A stretch of DNA of 64,000 nt from Pseudothermotoga sp. (GTDB lineage Bacteria; Thermotogota; Thermotogae; Thermotogales; DSM-5069), in NCBI GenBank assembly GCA_003510135.1, contig DOKY01000033.1, positions 4,024 to 68,023 on the forward strand, in the 5' to 3' direction. Below are positions 24,414 through 33,506 of this stretch, one piece after another. Positions within the stretch are counted from its first letter, which is position 1. Each line of letters opens with the position of its first letter. The notes below the pieces were generated by a model. That model made no database searches, was not told the DNA's origin, and worked only from the letters and a program-made list of their open reading frames with translations. A program made the translations under genes and the position numbers.

Positions 24414-25745
24414 TCACCCCTTGGGTCTCAAACCCAGAAGTTCACGCGTGGTTATTCCTCTGATCTTGTAGCGCCTGTAAATGTAGTAAGTGACGAGTAG
24501 CTGGATCACCGTGTTGGTTGTGAAGTACAGAAACAGGCCACTCGGCAGCCCCACGAACAGGAAGGTGAACGCAACGGACATGAGAATGCCCTGCCAGGCA
24601 GATCTGGTATCCTGGCTCGTGATGAGCGTATTGTAGTAGCTCGCCAGGATCGTGATCAGAACAAACACCGCGTTGGCTGAGAACCCTCCCTTAGACAGAT
24701 CGGACCATATCAGGAATCTACCGTTGAATGCGAACTCCTCCTGGAAGTAACGTATCACAGCATAGAGCAGGAAAAAGATGGGAAGCTGCACAACGAGCAT
24801 GAGACAACCACTCGCCGGGTTCACACCTTCTTCCCTGTAGGCTTTCAACAATTCTTCCTGTTGTTTCGTCGGGTCTTTGTACTTCTTTCGTATCATCTCG
24901 ATCTTCGGTTGCAGCTTGCGCATCTTTATCATTGACTTTGTTTGAGCGTGGTAAAGAGGATACAGCGCGAACCTCACAACGATCGTGAAGAGGATGATCG
25001 CCCAGCCAAAGTTCCTGGTGAGCTTGAACAGCCACCAGAAGAACCATACAAGAGGATAGAAGATTGGATCGTACCAGGCCGAGGAACCGGGAATGGTTTT
25101 CAACGTTGAGACGAGCTCTTCATAGTCCTCCGGGAAGAGCTTCTTCAAAAACACTCTCTTGTACGGACCGAGGTGGAAGATCAGGGTGGAACTGGTCCCG
25201 ATCTGAACGTTGTTCGACACGATTCTCTGCGAGCCGGTCTTGACCAGACTTAGCGTTCTCGTTTTGGGCGCAAAGGACAAAAAGTAATCCTTGATCACTC
25301 TGTCGTTGTCGGCAAACCACACACGCGGCAGGCTCACCGTCACCGGGAACTTCGTCTCCAATCGAACTTCGATGAGATACTCCGGAACGTTGCGGAAGAC
25401 GTAGGTCTTTTTCACATCTCCATAATCATAGCTGAGCGTCAGATCACCCCTGTAACTGTTCGTGTCAACCTGCTCACCGAAAAGTTGTGCCTCAGCAACG
25501 ATTTTCAGGGATGTTCCGTCCTCAGTCAAGATATCGAAGCCGTCGTTGTCTCTCTCAAAAACATGAACTCTTCTTTCGGCTGTCAGATAAACATTGGCAA
25601 GGTTGCCGTTCTGGTCAAACTCGTACTCCGCAAAGCGCGTCTGGATCTTTATCCCACTGGCAAGGTACGTCACCTTGATCTCGTTCTGTGCGAGATTCAA
25701 GCACACTGCAACGATCAGAATCGAGATGATGAGCAACCTCTTCAA
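24414..25745 (-). CDS. yidC: Membrane protein insertase YidC/OxaA
   Basis: YidC inserts and folds inner-membrane proteins with or without SecYEG. This protein has an N-terminal helix (LLIISILIVAVCLNL), a periplasmic beta domain (~25-210) and the conserved five-helix core, including PLYHAQTKSMIKMRKLQPKIE and NPASGCLMLVVQLPIFFLLY. At 443 residues it fits the Thermotogae type. The frame extends to 25814, but TTG 25745 has GAGGAGGAG upstream and leads straight into the signal-anchor. It overlaps the yidD end. Confidence 0.95.
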   Translation of the reverse strand: MKRLLIISILIVAVCLNLAQNEIKVTYLASGIKIQTRFAEYEFDQNGNLANVYLTAERRVHVFERDNDGFDILTEDGTSLKIVAEAQLFGEQVDTNSYRGDLTLSYDYGDVKKTYVFRNVPEYLIEVRLETKFPVTVSLPRVWFADNDRVIKDYFLSFAPKTRTLSLVKTGSQRIVSNNVQIGTSSTLIFHLGPYKRVFLKKLFPEDYEELVSTLKTIPGSSAWYDPIFYPLVWFFWWLFKLTRNFGWAIILFTIVVRFALYPLYHAQTKSMIKMRKLQPKIEMIRKKYKDPTKQQEELLKAYREEGVNPASGCLMLVVQLPIFFLLYAVIRYFQEEFAFNGRFLIWSDLSKGGFSANAVFVLITILASYYNTLITSQDTRSAWQGILMSVAFTFLFVGLPSGLFLYFTTNTVIQLLVTYYIYRRYKIRGITTRELLGLRPKG

Positions 25746-25981
25746 GTCGATCTCCTCCTCAGTGTGAATTTTTCCGGTACGGGATCTTCGCCACCCGGGT
25801 TCAACGGGTTGCATCTGAGGACGCGCCAGGCGGCGAGCAACAAACCTTTGAAGACTCCAAACCTTTCAACAGCCTGTAGAGCGTAAGTAGAGCAGGTCGG
25901 GGTGAACCTGCATGTCGGAGGCTTCATCGGGGAAATGTACTTCTGGTAAAACCTTATACAGTTCATGACGAACCTTCTCAT
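25742..25981 (-). CDS. yidD: Membrane protein insertion efficiency factor YidD
   Basis: This small (79-residue) amphipathic protein assists YidC-dependent insertion. The family signature is complete: CIRFYQKYISPMKPPTCRFTPTCSTYALQAVERFG and a CNPLNPGGEDPVP tail. Its ATG overlaps the rnpA stop (ATGA), and its end overlaps the yidC start. Confidence 0.95.
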   Translation of the reverse strand: MRRFVMNCIRFYQKYISPMKPPTCRFTPTCSTYALQAVERFGVFKGLLLAAWRVLRCNPLNPGGEDPVPEKFTLRRRST

Positions 25982-26349
25982 GTACCTATCCTCTTCAACA
26001 AAGCCTTAAGTTTGTCCCTGATCGTCCAGTAGTCAACAGTGTTAAGGATTTCGGACAGGGCTTTCCGTGGAATTACAACAATATCATAACCTTTGGCGAT
26101 CTCATGTTTCATGATTCTGTAACTTTCCCTGACCCACCGCTTTATCCTGTTCCTGTCGTGGGCTTTACCCAGTTTCTTTCGGACCACGATCGCAATCCTG
26201 TTGAAGTCGAGACCATTCCTGGCGTACACAACGGTGAAAAGCTCGTTCTGCAGAGACACTCCCTCACGGAAAACCCTGTCGAAATCTCGCTTCAGCCTCA
26301 GCCTTTCCCAGCGGGGAAACGAATGGAGATTCAAACTGCCAGTCTCCAT
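25978..26349 (-). CDS. rnpA: Ribonuclease P protein component
   Basis: This is the basic protein subunit of RNase P that matures tRNA 5' ends. It has the conserved RLKRDFDRVFREG and the RNR-type motif GKAHDRNRIKRWVRESYR. At 123 residues it carries a short N-terminal extension (METGSLNLHSF) encoded inside the 3' end of rpmH, a 19-bp overlap. The ATG at 26349 follows AAAGGTAG. Confidence 0.93.
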   Translation of the reverse strand: METGSLNLHSFPRWERLRLKRDFDRVFREGVSLQNELFTVVYARNGLDFNRIAIVVRKKLGKAHDRNRIKRWVRESYRIMKHEIAKGYDIVVIPRKALSEILNTVDYWTIRDKLKALLKRIGT

Positions 26350-26465
26350 CTACCTTTCGCCCTTCTCCGGGCGAGCACTTTCCTTCCCGAGGCCGTACGG
26401 GACCTGACAAGAAAACCGTGCGTCTTTTTTCTTTTTCTTCGGTTCGGCTGGTAAGTTCTCTTCAT
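26331..26465 (-). CDS. rpmH: Ribosomal protein L34
   Basis: Translating the minus strand from ATG 26465 gives a 44-residue, very basic L34: it begins MKRTYQPNRRKRKKTHGF, continues RTASGRKVLARRR and ends RWRLAV. It is preceded by AAGGAGGA at good spacing. It overlaps rnpA by 19 bp and lies 18 bp after disA. In most bacteria dnaA lies next to rpmH; here disA does. Confidence 0.96.
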   Translation of the reverse strand: MKRTYQPNRRKRKKTHGFLVRSRTASGRKVLARRRAKGRWRLAV

Positions 26466-26483
26466 CTCATCTTCCTCCTTCTA

Positions 26484-27557
26484 CTATTTCGGTTTCTTTC
26501 CAGTCTGAGCTTTTTCCCTTCTTTTTATCATACCAAGACTGGACACAATTGCCAATGCCCTTTTTTCCCCGATTCCATCTACAGATTTGAGTTCCTCCAC
26601 ACTTGCTCTTCCAAGGTTCTTCAGGTTTTTGAAGGTCTTCACAAGGTTCTGAGAAACGTTCAGAGGGATTTTCACCGTGTCTGTAAGGAACCTGTAACCT
26701 TTTGGATAAACCACAGTCTCACCAGCCTGTGCGGCTGTTTGAACGTCGAGGCCCAGCTCTCTGATGATCTTCATCTCTGTCAGGTTTCTCTCCTGTTTCA
26801 GTCTTTCTATCATTTCCGAGGCCTGATCTGGACCAATATCCGCTGTACTGTAATCCATGATCAAAAGCATCGTGGTCTCCTTGACTCCCGAGAGAACTTC
26901 TTCCAACTGTGCCCAGATCAGATTGGCTTCCTCGCCGAGTTCCACCATGTAGGGATAGATTTCTTCGTATATCCTCATCATCCTTATTGCTTTCTCTATG
27001 GTTCTCGCCACATCGTAGATGGACACACCCGCATCGAAGACAGAATCAATGAGAAACAGCAATTTATCAAGGTTGAGGCGATACTTCTCCATCGCGTTCA
27101 GAGCTTGAGACACCCTAGCCATCAACAGTCTGGTATCACTGAGCACGTATTTGTGGGGTCCATAGTACACAGTCACAACGTTCCTGCGTTTCGAGATCGC
27201 AACTACCATACAGTTCGTCTGACGCGCCACCCTCTCCGCAGTCCTGTGACGGGTCCCCGTTTCCCCCGTTGGAATAGTTGGATCAGGAACGAGGTGCGCA
27301 TTGGCTATCAGGATCTTCGAAACGTCCTCCGAAACTACTACCGCCCCGTCCATCTTCGAAAGTTCGTAAAGCCTTTCCGGGGTGAAAGAACAATTCACTT
27401 CGAAACCGCTTTGAATGATACTTCTGTGTTTCGAGAGATCGTCAACAAAGAGTATCAGGGCTCCAAGATTCGCCGCCATTATGTCATCCAGAGCCTTTCT
27501 GAGTTTCGTACCTGGAGACAGCAGGGCTATCTTGTTGAGCAGTTCATTTGCTATCAA
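26484..27557 (-). CDS. disA: DNA integrity scanning protein DisA (diadenylate cyclase)
   Basis: DisA makes cyclic di-AMP from two ATP and couples it to DNA integrity. The DAC domain (~1-145) has the catalytic motifs DGA (70-72) and RHR (103-105, in GTRHRTAER). A linker and a C-terminal helix-hairpin-helix domain (DGIGEKRALAI) follow. Length 357 is typical. Start is TTG 27557 with GGGAGTGAGG upstream, overlapping radA by 14 bp. Linkage to radA is conserved and matches RadA modulation of DisA in Bacillus. Confidence 0.96.
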   Translation of the reverse strand: MIANELLNKIALLSPGTKLRKALDDIMAANLGALILFVDDLSKHRSIIQSGFEVNCSFTPERLYELSKMDGAVVVSEDVSKILIANAHLVPDPTIPTGETGTRHRTAERVARQTNCMVVAISKRRNVVTVYYGPHKYVLSDTRLLMARVSQALNAMEKYRLNLDKLLFLIDSVFDAGVSIYDVARTIEKAIRMMRIYEEIYPYMVELGEEANLIWAQLEEVLSGVKETTMLLIMDYSTADIGPDQASEMIERLKQERNLTEMKIIRELGLDVQTAAQAGETVVYPKGYRFLTDTVKIPLNVSQNLVKTFKNLKNLGRASVEELKSVDGIGEKRALAIVSSLGMIKRREKAQTGKKPK

Positions 27558-28875
27558 TTTTCCTCACTCCCAGAACGTCCAGCAGAGACCTCACGTCCCT
27601 CAATGCATGACAATTGTTAGCGACATCCGAACTGACGGGCAACAGTATCTTTTCCAGCTCGATCTTGCTCAACGCATCGAGACGGTTCTTGATCCTGTGA
27701 ACGGGTCTAATCCTTCCATCCAGACTGATCTCACCGACGGCTGCAGTTCTACCAAGCGGAACCTCGGTCAAAGAAGAAACGATGGCACAGGCGACGGCCA
27801 AATCCGCAGCCGTGTCGGTAATTCTCAGACCACCCATCACGTTCACGTAGACATCTCGACTCTCCAGAGAAAGACGGGCCTGACGCTCCAGAATGGCTAT
27901 CAGCATCAAGAGTCTCGTCAAATCATAACCACTACTCACACGTCTCGGCGAAACGGATCTTGCCTTCGACACAAGTGCCTGCAGCTGCACGACGAGGGGT
28001 TTTGAACCTTCCATCACGCAGCTGAGACAGTTGCCTGCCGGTGGTTCTTCCGTGTCTATCAGGAAAGATTCGTCAATCTGTTTCAGACCCAGCTCGGTCA
28101 TTTCAAAGATACACATCTCACCTGAAGGGCCGAATCTGTTCTTGACAATCCTGAGGACCCTGTAATCTGTGTTCGTCTCTCCCTCAAAGTAGATCACGGT
28201 ATCGACGAGATGCTCAACCATCTTTGGACCCGCTATTTCACCACTCTTTGTTATGTGCGCTATGAGCAATGCGGGAATCGAAAGCTGTTTACAACGTTCC
28301 GTGATCAATGAAGCCGCTGTACGAACTTGAGCGATGCTTCCAGGGTACGCACCCACCTGCTCAGAATACATGGCCTGGAGTGAGTCCACGATCAAAAACT
28401 TATAAGAACTGTCCAAGGCGTTCAGCACCAAGTGAGGATCGTTTTCGCTCAAGACAACGACGTTGTCTTTGAAGCGACAGCCAAACCTCGCCGCCCTGTA
28501 GCCAACCTGTTCCGCTGACTCCTCAGCAGTCACGTACAACACCTTGAACGTGCTCGCAAGATGACAGGAAATTTGGAGAGCCAGGCTGCTCTTACCAATG
28601 CCTGGCTCCCCACCGAGCAAGATTACCTGTCCTGGTAACAAACCGCCGTTCAACGCCTCGTCGAGTTCAGAAAAGCCGGTTTGAATCCTCCCCGAATCTG
28701 TTTTCGTCACAAGGCCCGTTAAGGAAACCGGTTCAACCACGTTCTTTCGCCATTCACCTTCAACGTGTGTGACCTGCTTGGCCGTGTTCCACGCGCCGCA
28801 GCTTGGACACTTTCCAAACCATTTTGGTGATTCGTAGCCACAGTTTTCACAAACAAAATAACTGATCTTCTTCAT
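27544..28875 (-). CDS. radA: DNA repair protein RadA/Sms
   Basis: This RecA-like branch-migration ATPase acts in recombinational repair. A Cys4 zinc finger (Cys9, 12, 23, 26), Walker A (GGEPGIGKSS), the RadA motif KNRFGPSGE, and a C-terminal Lon-like domain (GGLRITDTAADLAVACAIVSSL) are all present in a normal 443 residues. Its ATG overlaps the clpC stop by 4 bp. Confidence 0.96.
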   Translation of the reverse strand: MKKISYFVCENCGYESPKWFGKCPSCGAWNTAKQVTHVEGEWRKNVVEPVSLTGLVTKTDSGRIQTGFSELDEALNGGLLPGQVILLGGEPGIGKSSLALQISCHLASTFKVLYVTAEESAEQVGYRAARFGCRFKDNVVVLSENDPHLVLNALDSSYKFLIVDSLQAMYSEQVGAYPGSIAQVRTAASLITERCKQLSIPALLIAHITKSGEIAGPKMVEHLVDTVIYFEGETNTDYRVLRIVKNRFGPSGEMCIFEMTELGLKQIDESFLIDTEEPPAGNCLSCVMEGSKPLVVQLQALVSKARSVSPRRVSSGYDLTRLLMLIAILERQARLSLESRDVYVNVMGGLRITDTAADLAVACAIVSSLTEVPLGRTAAVGEISLDGRIRPVHRIKNRLDALSKIELEKILLPVSSDVANNCHALRDVRSLLDVLGVRKIDSK

Positions 28876-31325
28876 CCTTGCAGAACTCCTGCCTTTGTCT
28901 TACGTCTTTTGGTGAATTTCAAACCGTCCTTTCCGCGAGAGCAAACAATCACGTCGCCCGGATTGAACTTGCCTCTGAGTATCTCCTCGGCAAGCGGATC
29001 TTCCAGGTACTGTTGGATGGCCCTCTTCAAAGGTCTTGCGCCGTAAACGGGATCGAAACCTTTCTCTATCAGGAACTCTCTCGCAGATTTCGCCAAGACC
29101 ACATCAAGCCCCTTGCTCTTCAACCTGTCTCTCAAGTCCGAGATGAGTATGTCGATGATCTTTGAGACGTCCTCCTTCGATAGCGGATGGAAGACCACTA
29201 TTTCGTCTATTCGGTTGAGAAACTCCGGTCTGAAAGTCTTCTTGACCTCTTCCAGAACGAGTGCCTTCATTTCTTCGTAATCACGCTGCGCATTTTCTTG
29301 GGAGACGAAACCAAGCGTTCTCTTGGACTTGTTTATCAAGTTGCCTCCAATGTTGCTGGTCATGACGATGATCGTGTTCTTGAAGTCCACCTCTCTGCCC
29401 TGAGAGTCGGTCAGACGACCATCGTCCATGATCTGCAGCAGGATGTTGAAAACGTCCGGGTGTGCCTTCTCGATCTCATCGAACAGAATGACCGAGAAGG
29501 GCCTCCGTCTGATCTTTTCGGTCAGAGTTCCACCCTCTTCGTAACCGACGTAGCCCGGAGGCGCTCCGATCAGTCTCGAAACCGAGAACCTCTCCATGTA
29601 TTCACTCATGTCGAACCTCACCAGTGCCTTTTCATCACCAAAAAGGTGTGCGGCGAGCACTTTTGTTAACTCCGTCTTACCTACACCCGTGGGTCCAAGG
29701 AACAGAAACACACCGATGGGGCGCCTCGGGTCTTTCAAACCACTGCGTGCACGCCTTATGGCCCTCGCTATGGCCTTTATGGCTTCATCTTGACCGACAA
29801 TGCGCTGATGCAATGCCCTCTCGAGGTTCAACAGCTTCTCACTTTCGCTTTCTTCTATCTTCATTAAAGGTATACCTGTCCAGCTCGACACGACCTCTGC
29901 GACCTGATCAACGTCAACGGTTATTATCGAAGATTCGACAGCTTTTCTCCACGCCTGGTACTTTTCATTCAACTGTGCGGAAAGCGTCTTCTCTTCTTCT
30001 TTCAGTTCCGCAGCCTTCTCGTAATCCTGGTTCAGCACGGCGAGCTCCTTATCGTTCTTGATCTGCTCCAAACGCGCCTTCAAAAGCTGTATTTCCGGTG
30101 GAAGCACAAAACTCTTCAAACGTGCTCTCGCCCCGGCTTCGTCCACCACGTCGATGGCTTTGTCCGGTAAGAAATGGTCCGTGATGTAACGTTTCGAGAG
30201 ATAGACCGCCGCTTCAAGAGCGGAGTCAGTGTACTTGACCCTATGGTGTGATTCATACTTGTGCCTCAAACCTTTGAGGATGGCAAGCGTCTCCTCAGCG
30301 CTCGGTTCCCTGATGTAAATCTTCTGGAAACGTCTCTCGAGCGCCGCATCTTTCTCGATGTACTTCCTGTATTCATCGGGCGTCGTTGCGCCTATGCACT
30401 TGATTTCACCCCTTGCGAGAGCAGGCTTCAAAATGTTCGCAGCGTCTACGGCGCCTTCGGCCGAACCAGCTCCGACTATCGTGTGTATCTCGTCTATGAA
30501 AAGTATGATGTTCGGATCTCGGCTGACCACCTGCAACAACTTTTTCATCCTCTTCTCGAACTCACCCCTGTATTTGGTGCCAGCCACAAGCGCAGCAACA
30601 TCGAGAGAAAAGATCGTCTTGTGTTTGAGAGGCTCCGGGACCTCGCCTGCAACAATCCTCTGCGCCAAACCCTCAACTATGGCAGTCTTACCGATGCCTG
30701 GCTCACCTATGAGCACCGGATTGTTCTTCTTTCTCCTCACCAGCACTTGCATAACACGTTCTATTTCCTCTTCCCTGCCTATGACCGGATCCAGCTGGTT
30801 TTTCATCGCAAGGGCCGTGAGGTCTATACCGAAACCTTCCAGATGTCTGACAGATGGATTGTCTGAGGTTCTCTCAACATCGTAATCTGAATCTCGTTGT
30901 TGGGAGCTTTCGACCACTATCCGCCTGAGCGTTCCGAGATCCACACCCATCTTCCTGAGCACGTGGACCGCTATGCCCTCGCCTTCTCTTATGATCCCCA
31001 GCAAAATATGCTCGGGCTGTATTTTCTCGCTCCCCAGGTACTTTGCTTCTTCGTAGGCGAGCTCAATGACACGCTTGGCCCTGGGGGTCATCTGAGGTGA
31101 GCTTGAATAGCCTCTCATGCCCATGCCGACCATTGATATGATCTCGTTTTTCGCTCGTGCATAGGTGACTCCCATCTCACCGAGCGATTCACCGAGCGGA
31201 GAATCCTGCTTCAGTATCGCGAGCAGAATGTGTTCGGTTCCAACATAAGAATGGCCCATTTCAATGGCTTCTTTCTGAGCTTCCACGATCAACCTAGCAG
31301 AACTTTCCGAAAATTTATCGAACAC
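28872..31325 (-). CDS. clpC: Clp protease ATPase ClpC
   Basis: This AAA+ unfoldase feeds substrates to ClpP. It has two Clp_N repeats (~1-140), AAA-1 with GEPGIGKTAI, a middle coiled coil with a UVR-like region (NQDYEKAAELKEEEK), AAA-2 with GPTGVGKTE and the C-terminal D2-small domain (~817 residues). GTG 31325 (starting MFDKFSES) is preferred over ATG 31331 and GTG 31334, because AAAGGAG is 8 nt from it but only 2 nt from the ATG. No ctsR, mcsA or mcsB accompany it. Confidence 0.95.
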   Translation of the reverse strand: MFDKFSESSARLIVEAQKEAIEMGHSYVGTEHILLAILKQDSPLGESLGEMGVTYARAKNEIISMVGMGMRGYSSSPQMTPRAKRVIELAYEEAKYLGSEKIQPEHILLGIIREGEGIAVHVLRKMGVDLGTLRRIVVESSQQRDSDYDVERTSDNPSVRHLEGFGIDLTALAMKNQLDPVIGREEEIERVMQVLVRRKKNNPVLIGEPGIGKTAIVEGLAQRIVAGEVPEPLKHKTIFSLDVAALVAGTKYRGEFEKRMKKLLQVVSRDPNIILFIDEIHTIVGAGSAEGAVDAANILKPALARGEIKCIGATTPDEYRKYIEKDAALERRFQKIYIREPSAEETLAILKGLRHKYESHHRVKYTDSALEAAVYLSKRYITDHFLPDKAIDVVDEAGARARLKSFVLPPEIQLLKARLEQIKNDKELAVLNQDYEKAAELKEEEKTLSAQLNEKYQAWRKAVESSIITVDVDQVAEVVSSWTGIPLMKIEESESEKLLNLERALHQRIVGQDEAIKAIARAIRRARSGLKDPRRPIGVFLFLGPTGVGKTELTKVLAAHLFGDEKALVRFDMSEYMERFSVSRLIGAPPGYVGYEEGGTLTEKIRRRPFSVILFDEIEKAHPDVFNILLQIMDDGRLTDSQGREVDFKNTIIVMTSNIGGNLINKSKRTLGFVSQENAQRDYEEMKALVLEEVKKTFRPEFLNRIDEIVVFHPLSKEDVSKIIDILISDLRDRLKSKGLDVVLAKSAREFLIEKGFDPVYGARPLKRAIQQYLEDPLAEEILRGKFNPGDVIVCSRGKDGLKFTKRRKTKAGVLQG

Positions 31326-31346
31326 TCGCATCACTCCTTTCTCGTT

Positions 31347-31910
31347 TTATAAAGAGACAACCAGTGCCACCACATTATTTAGACAGTGCACTATCACACA
31401 GGGTACAAGAGAACCGTGAACCTCCTTTATCGTTCCAAGTAGCAAGGATGTTACAAATATCTGAGGAAAGACAGAAAACGGATGAAACAACGAGAACAAC
31501 AGGGAAGTCATGATTATCGCTCCGTTTGTACCCAAACGCCTTTTGGCGATCGCTTGTGCGTAGCCACGGAAGGCCACTTCTTCTGCCAAAGGTGCAAGGA
31601 CCACGAGTAAGACGATCATGGCCGGATCGAGACTCAGTTTTTGAACCGTGCTCGATTCCTGTGGAAAGATCAGACTCGTTACGGCGAGCAAACCGTAAAG
31701 CAAAAGCAAGTACAGCAAGCTCCTCAATACGATTCCCTTTCTGTAGATGAACATTGGTCCAAGGCGTTCCAGTTTCATGATGGTCAGGGTCACGGTCAAA
31801 AGTGAAGCATACCAAATCGTTGCGGTCCATACAGAACCGCTCAACCCAACTATGAGAGGTCCAGAGAATAGCACGAGCAGAAAAAGCAAGAACAAAATCC
31901 GGCTTCTCAC
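31347..31910 (-). CDS. CPBP (Abi/CAAX) family membrane protease-like protein
   Basis: This 187-residue protein has about six hydrophobic helices. The CPBP glutamate motif LAEEVAFRGYAQ lies near residue 110, with later SLLFSLFHPF and VHCLNN histidine motifs, so the putative active site is complete. Bacterial members act in CAAX-like processing, bacteriocin immunity or unknown roles. GTG start with GGAGAAGTG. It heads the clpC-radA-disA-rpmH unit. Confidence 0.88.
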   Translation of the reverse strand: MRSRILFLLFLLVLFSGPLIVGLSGSVWTATIWYASLLTVTLTIMKLERLGPMFIYRKGIVLRSLLYLLLLYGLLAVTSLIFPQESSTVQKLSLDPAMIVLLVVLAPLAEEVAFRGYAQAIAKRRLGTNGAIIMTSLLFSLFHPFSVFPQIFVTSLLLGTIKEVHGSLVPCVIVHCLNNVVALVVSL

Positions 31911-31929
31911 GTTTCACTTCTCCATTAAA

Positions 31930-31938
31930 ATTTTACCA
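31930..31938 (-). promoter_or_regulatory. Candidate promoter for the CPBP-clpC-radA-disA-rpmH unit
   Basis: The minus strand shows TGGTAAAAT, an extended -10 (TAAAAT at 31935-31930), some 20 nt before the CPBP GTG and immediately after the rpsT terminator. No clear -35 is visible. Confidence 0.5.
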
Positions 31939-31945
31939 TCAAAGC

Positions 31946-31975
31946 AAAACCAGCACCTGAATTTCCAGGTGCTGG
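31946..31975 (-). terminator. Terminator of the metK-rpsT transcript
   Basis: A 10-bp stem CCAGCACCTG / CAGGTGCTGG spans 31950-31975 with a 6-nt loop. On the minus strand it is followed by TTTTGCTTT. It lies about 40 bp after rpsT and ends the long 47473-32014 gene string. Confidence 0.88.
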
Positions 31976-32013
31976 AACAGACAAGAAAAAACACCTTAAG
32001 TTTTATCGACTTT

Positions 32014-32301
32014 TCAACCCTGAACCGCCTGCAGACTCTTGTTCACGAAATTCATGAGGCGGGATTTTCTACGCGCAGCCTGGTTCTTGTGAATGACACC
32101 TTTGGACGCAGCCTTGTCTATGGCCGAGATCGCCTCTCTGACCAGTTGCATGATCCTGTCCCTTTCCTCGTTAGCTTTGACGGCTTCTACAACGCGCTTG
32201 ATGGCGTTCTTCATCCTTGTCTTGTAAGATCTATTCCTTTCTCTTCTTTTACTGGACTGCCTGACACGTTTCAGAGCCGACTTGTTGACCTTCTTCGCCA
32301 C
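32014..32301 (-). CDS. rpsT: Ribosomal protein S20
   Basis: This 95-residue basic helical protein of the 30S body starts MAKKVNKSALKRVRQSSKRR, with SRLMNFVN near its end, as in the S20 family. It has a GTG start with GGGAGGGAAGAG upstream and is 14 bp after metK. A terminator follows. Confidence 0.95.
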   Translation of the reverse strand: MAKKVNKSALKRVRQSSKRRERNRSYKTRMKNAIKRVVEAVKANEERDRIMQLVREAISAIDKAASKGVIHKNQAARRKSRLMNFVNKSLQAVQG

Positions 32302-32315
32302 AGCTCTTCCCTCCC

Positions 32316-33506
32316 CTACATGTTGAAATATCTCTTGAGTTCATCAACAACATCAAGCTTCTCCCACGTGAAGTCGGGATCGTTCCTGCCGAAATGGCCG
32401 TAAACCGCGGTTTTCCTGTAGATGGGCCTGCACAAATTCAACTTTTCAATGATCGCCAATGGGCGAAAGTCGAATATTTCCGAGATGATCTTTGCCAACT
32501 TCTCTTCGTCGACCTTAGCTGTCCCAAAGGTGTCGAACGTGAAAGACACCGGTCTGGCTTTGCCTATCGCGTAAGCGACCTGTATCAGGAAACGATCCGC
32601 GAGGCCAGCAGCAACGACGTTCTTCGCGACGTAGCGAGCCATGTAGTGCGCAGATCTGTCAACCTTCGTTGGATCCTTCCCGCTGAAAGCTCCGCCTCCG
32701 TGTGGCACCCATCCACCGTAGGTGTCCACTACGATCTTTCGGCCCGTCAAGCCCGTGTCTGCTGATGGACCTCCAAGCACGAACCTGCCGGTTGGGTTCA
32801 CGAAGATCTTTATGTCATTGGACCAATACTGCTGCGGTATTACTGGCCTTATCACGTGCTCCATCAGAGCTTCCCTGAGCTCGTTGAGCGTCACATCAGG
32901 CTCGTGCTGTGCAGAGATGAGGACAGTGTCGACCCTAATGGGTTTCCAGTTCTCATCGTACTCGATCGTGACCTGTGTCTTACCGTCGGGTCTGAGGAAG
33001 GGTACGATCTTCTTCTTTCTGACTTCAGCGAGTCTCATTGCGAGTTTATGGGCAAGCACTATCGGAAGGGGCATATATTCGGGTGTTTCGTTTGTCGCGT
33101 ACCCAAACATTATACCCTGGTCGCCCGCACCAATCTTGTCGTATTCGTCCTCAAGATGGTTTCTCTCCCGTGCTTCGAGTGCCTTGTTGACGCCTATGGC
33201 TATGTCGGGAGATTGATTGTGGATCGAGGTCAGAACCCCACACGTTTCACCGTCGAAACCGTATTTTGCCCTTGTGTAGCCAACGTCAAGGATTGTACGT
33301 CTCACGATGTCCTGTATGTCCACGTAGGCCTCGGTCGTGACCTCTCCTGCCACGACGGCCAAACCCGTTGTAACCAGCGTCTCAACGGCAACCCTTGCGT
33401 CGGGGTCCTGCTGCAAGATTGCGTCCAAGATCGCGTCCGATATCTGATCCGCCAGTTTGTCTGGATGACCCTCTGTGACACTTTCGCTTGTGAACAACCT
33501 CTTCAT
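32316..33506 (-). CDS. metK: S-adenosylmethionine synthetase
   Basis: MetK makes SAM from methionine and ATP. The 396-residue protein shows SVTEGHPDKLADQISDAILD, the GAGDQGIMFGYA signature and GGGAFSGKDPTKVDRSAAY-like loop (here ..VDRSAHYMARYVAKN). Several SAM-dependent or SAM-recycling genes are in this window (methyltransferases, MTA/SAH nucleosidase, radical SAM). AAGGAGG precedes the ATG, which overlaps the upstream small gene by 4 bp. Confidence 0.97.
   Translation of the reverse strand: MKRLFTSESVTEGHPDKLADQISDAILDAILQQDPDARVAVETLVTTGLAVVAGEVTTEAYVDIQDIVRRTILDVGYTRAKYGFDGETCGVLTSIHNQSPDIAIGVNKALEARERNHLEDEYDKIGAGDQGIMFGYATNETPEYMPLPIVLAHKLAMRLAEVRKKKIVPFLRPDGKTQVTIEYDENWKPIRVDTVLISAQHEPDVTLNELREALMEHVIRPVIPQQYWSNDIKIFVNPTGRFVLGGPSADTGLTGRKIVVDTYGGWVPHGGGAFSGKDPTKVDRSAHYMARYVAKNVVAAGLADRFLIQVAYAIGKARPVSFTFDTFGTAKVDEEKLAKIISEIFDFRPLAIIEKLNLCRPIYRKTAVYGHFGRNDPDFTWEKLDVVDELKRYFNM

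Noticed and set aside
26466..26483. Replication origin signals near rpmH
   Set aside because: The gap to disA is 18 bp and contains no DnaA-box array; dnaA and dnaN are absent.
26418..27620. 400-codon plus-strand frame opposite disA
   Set aside because: DisA motifs are intact on the other strand; this frame shows no domain and is a shadow.
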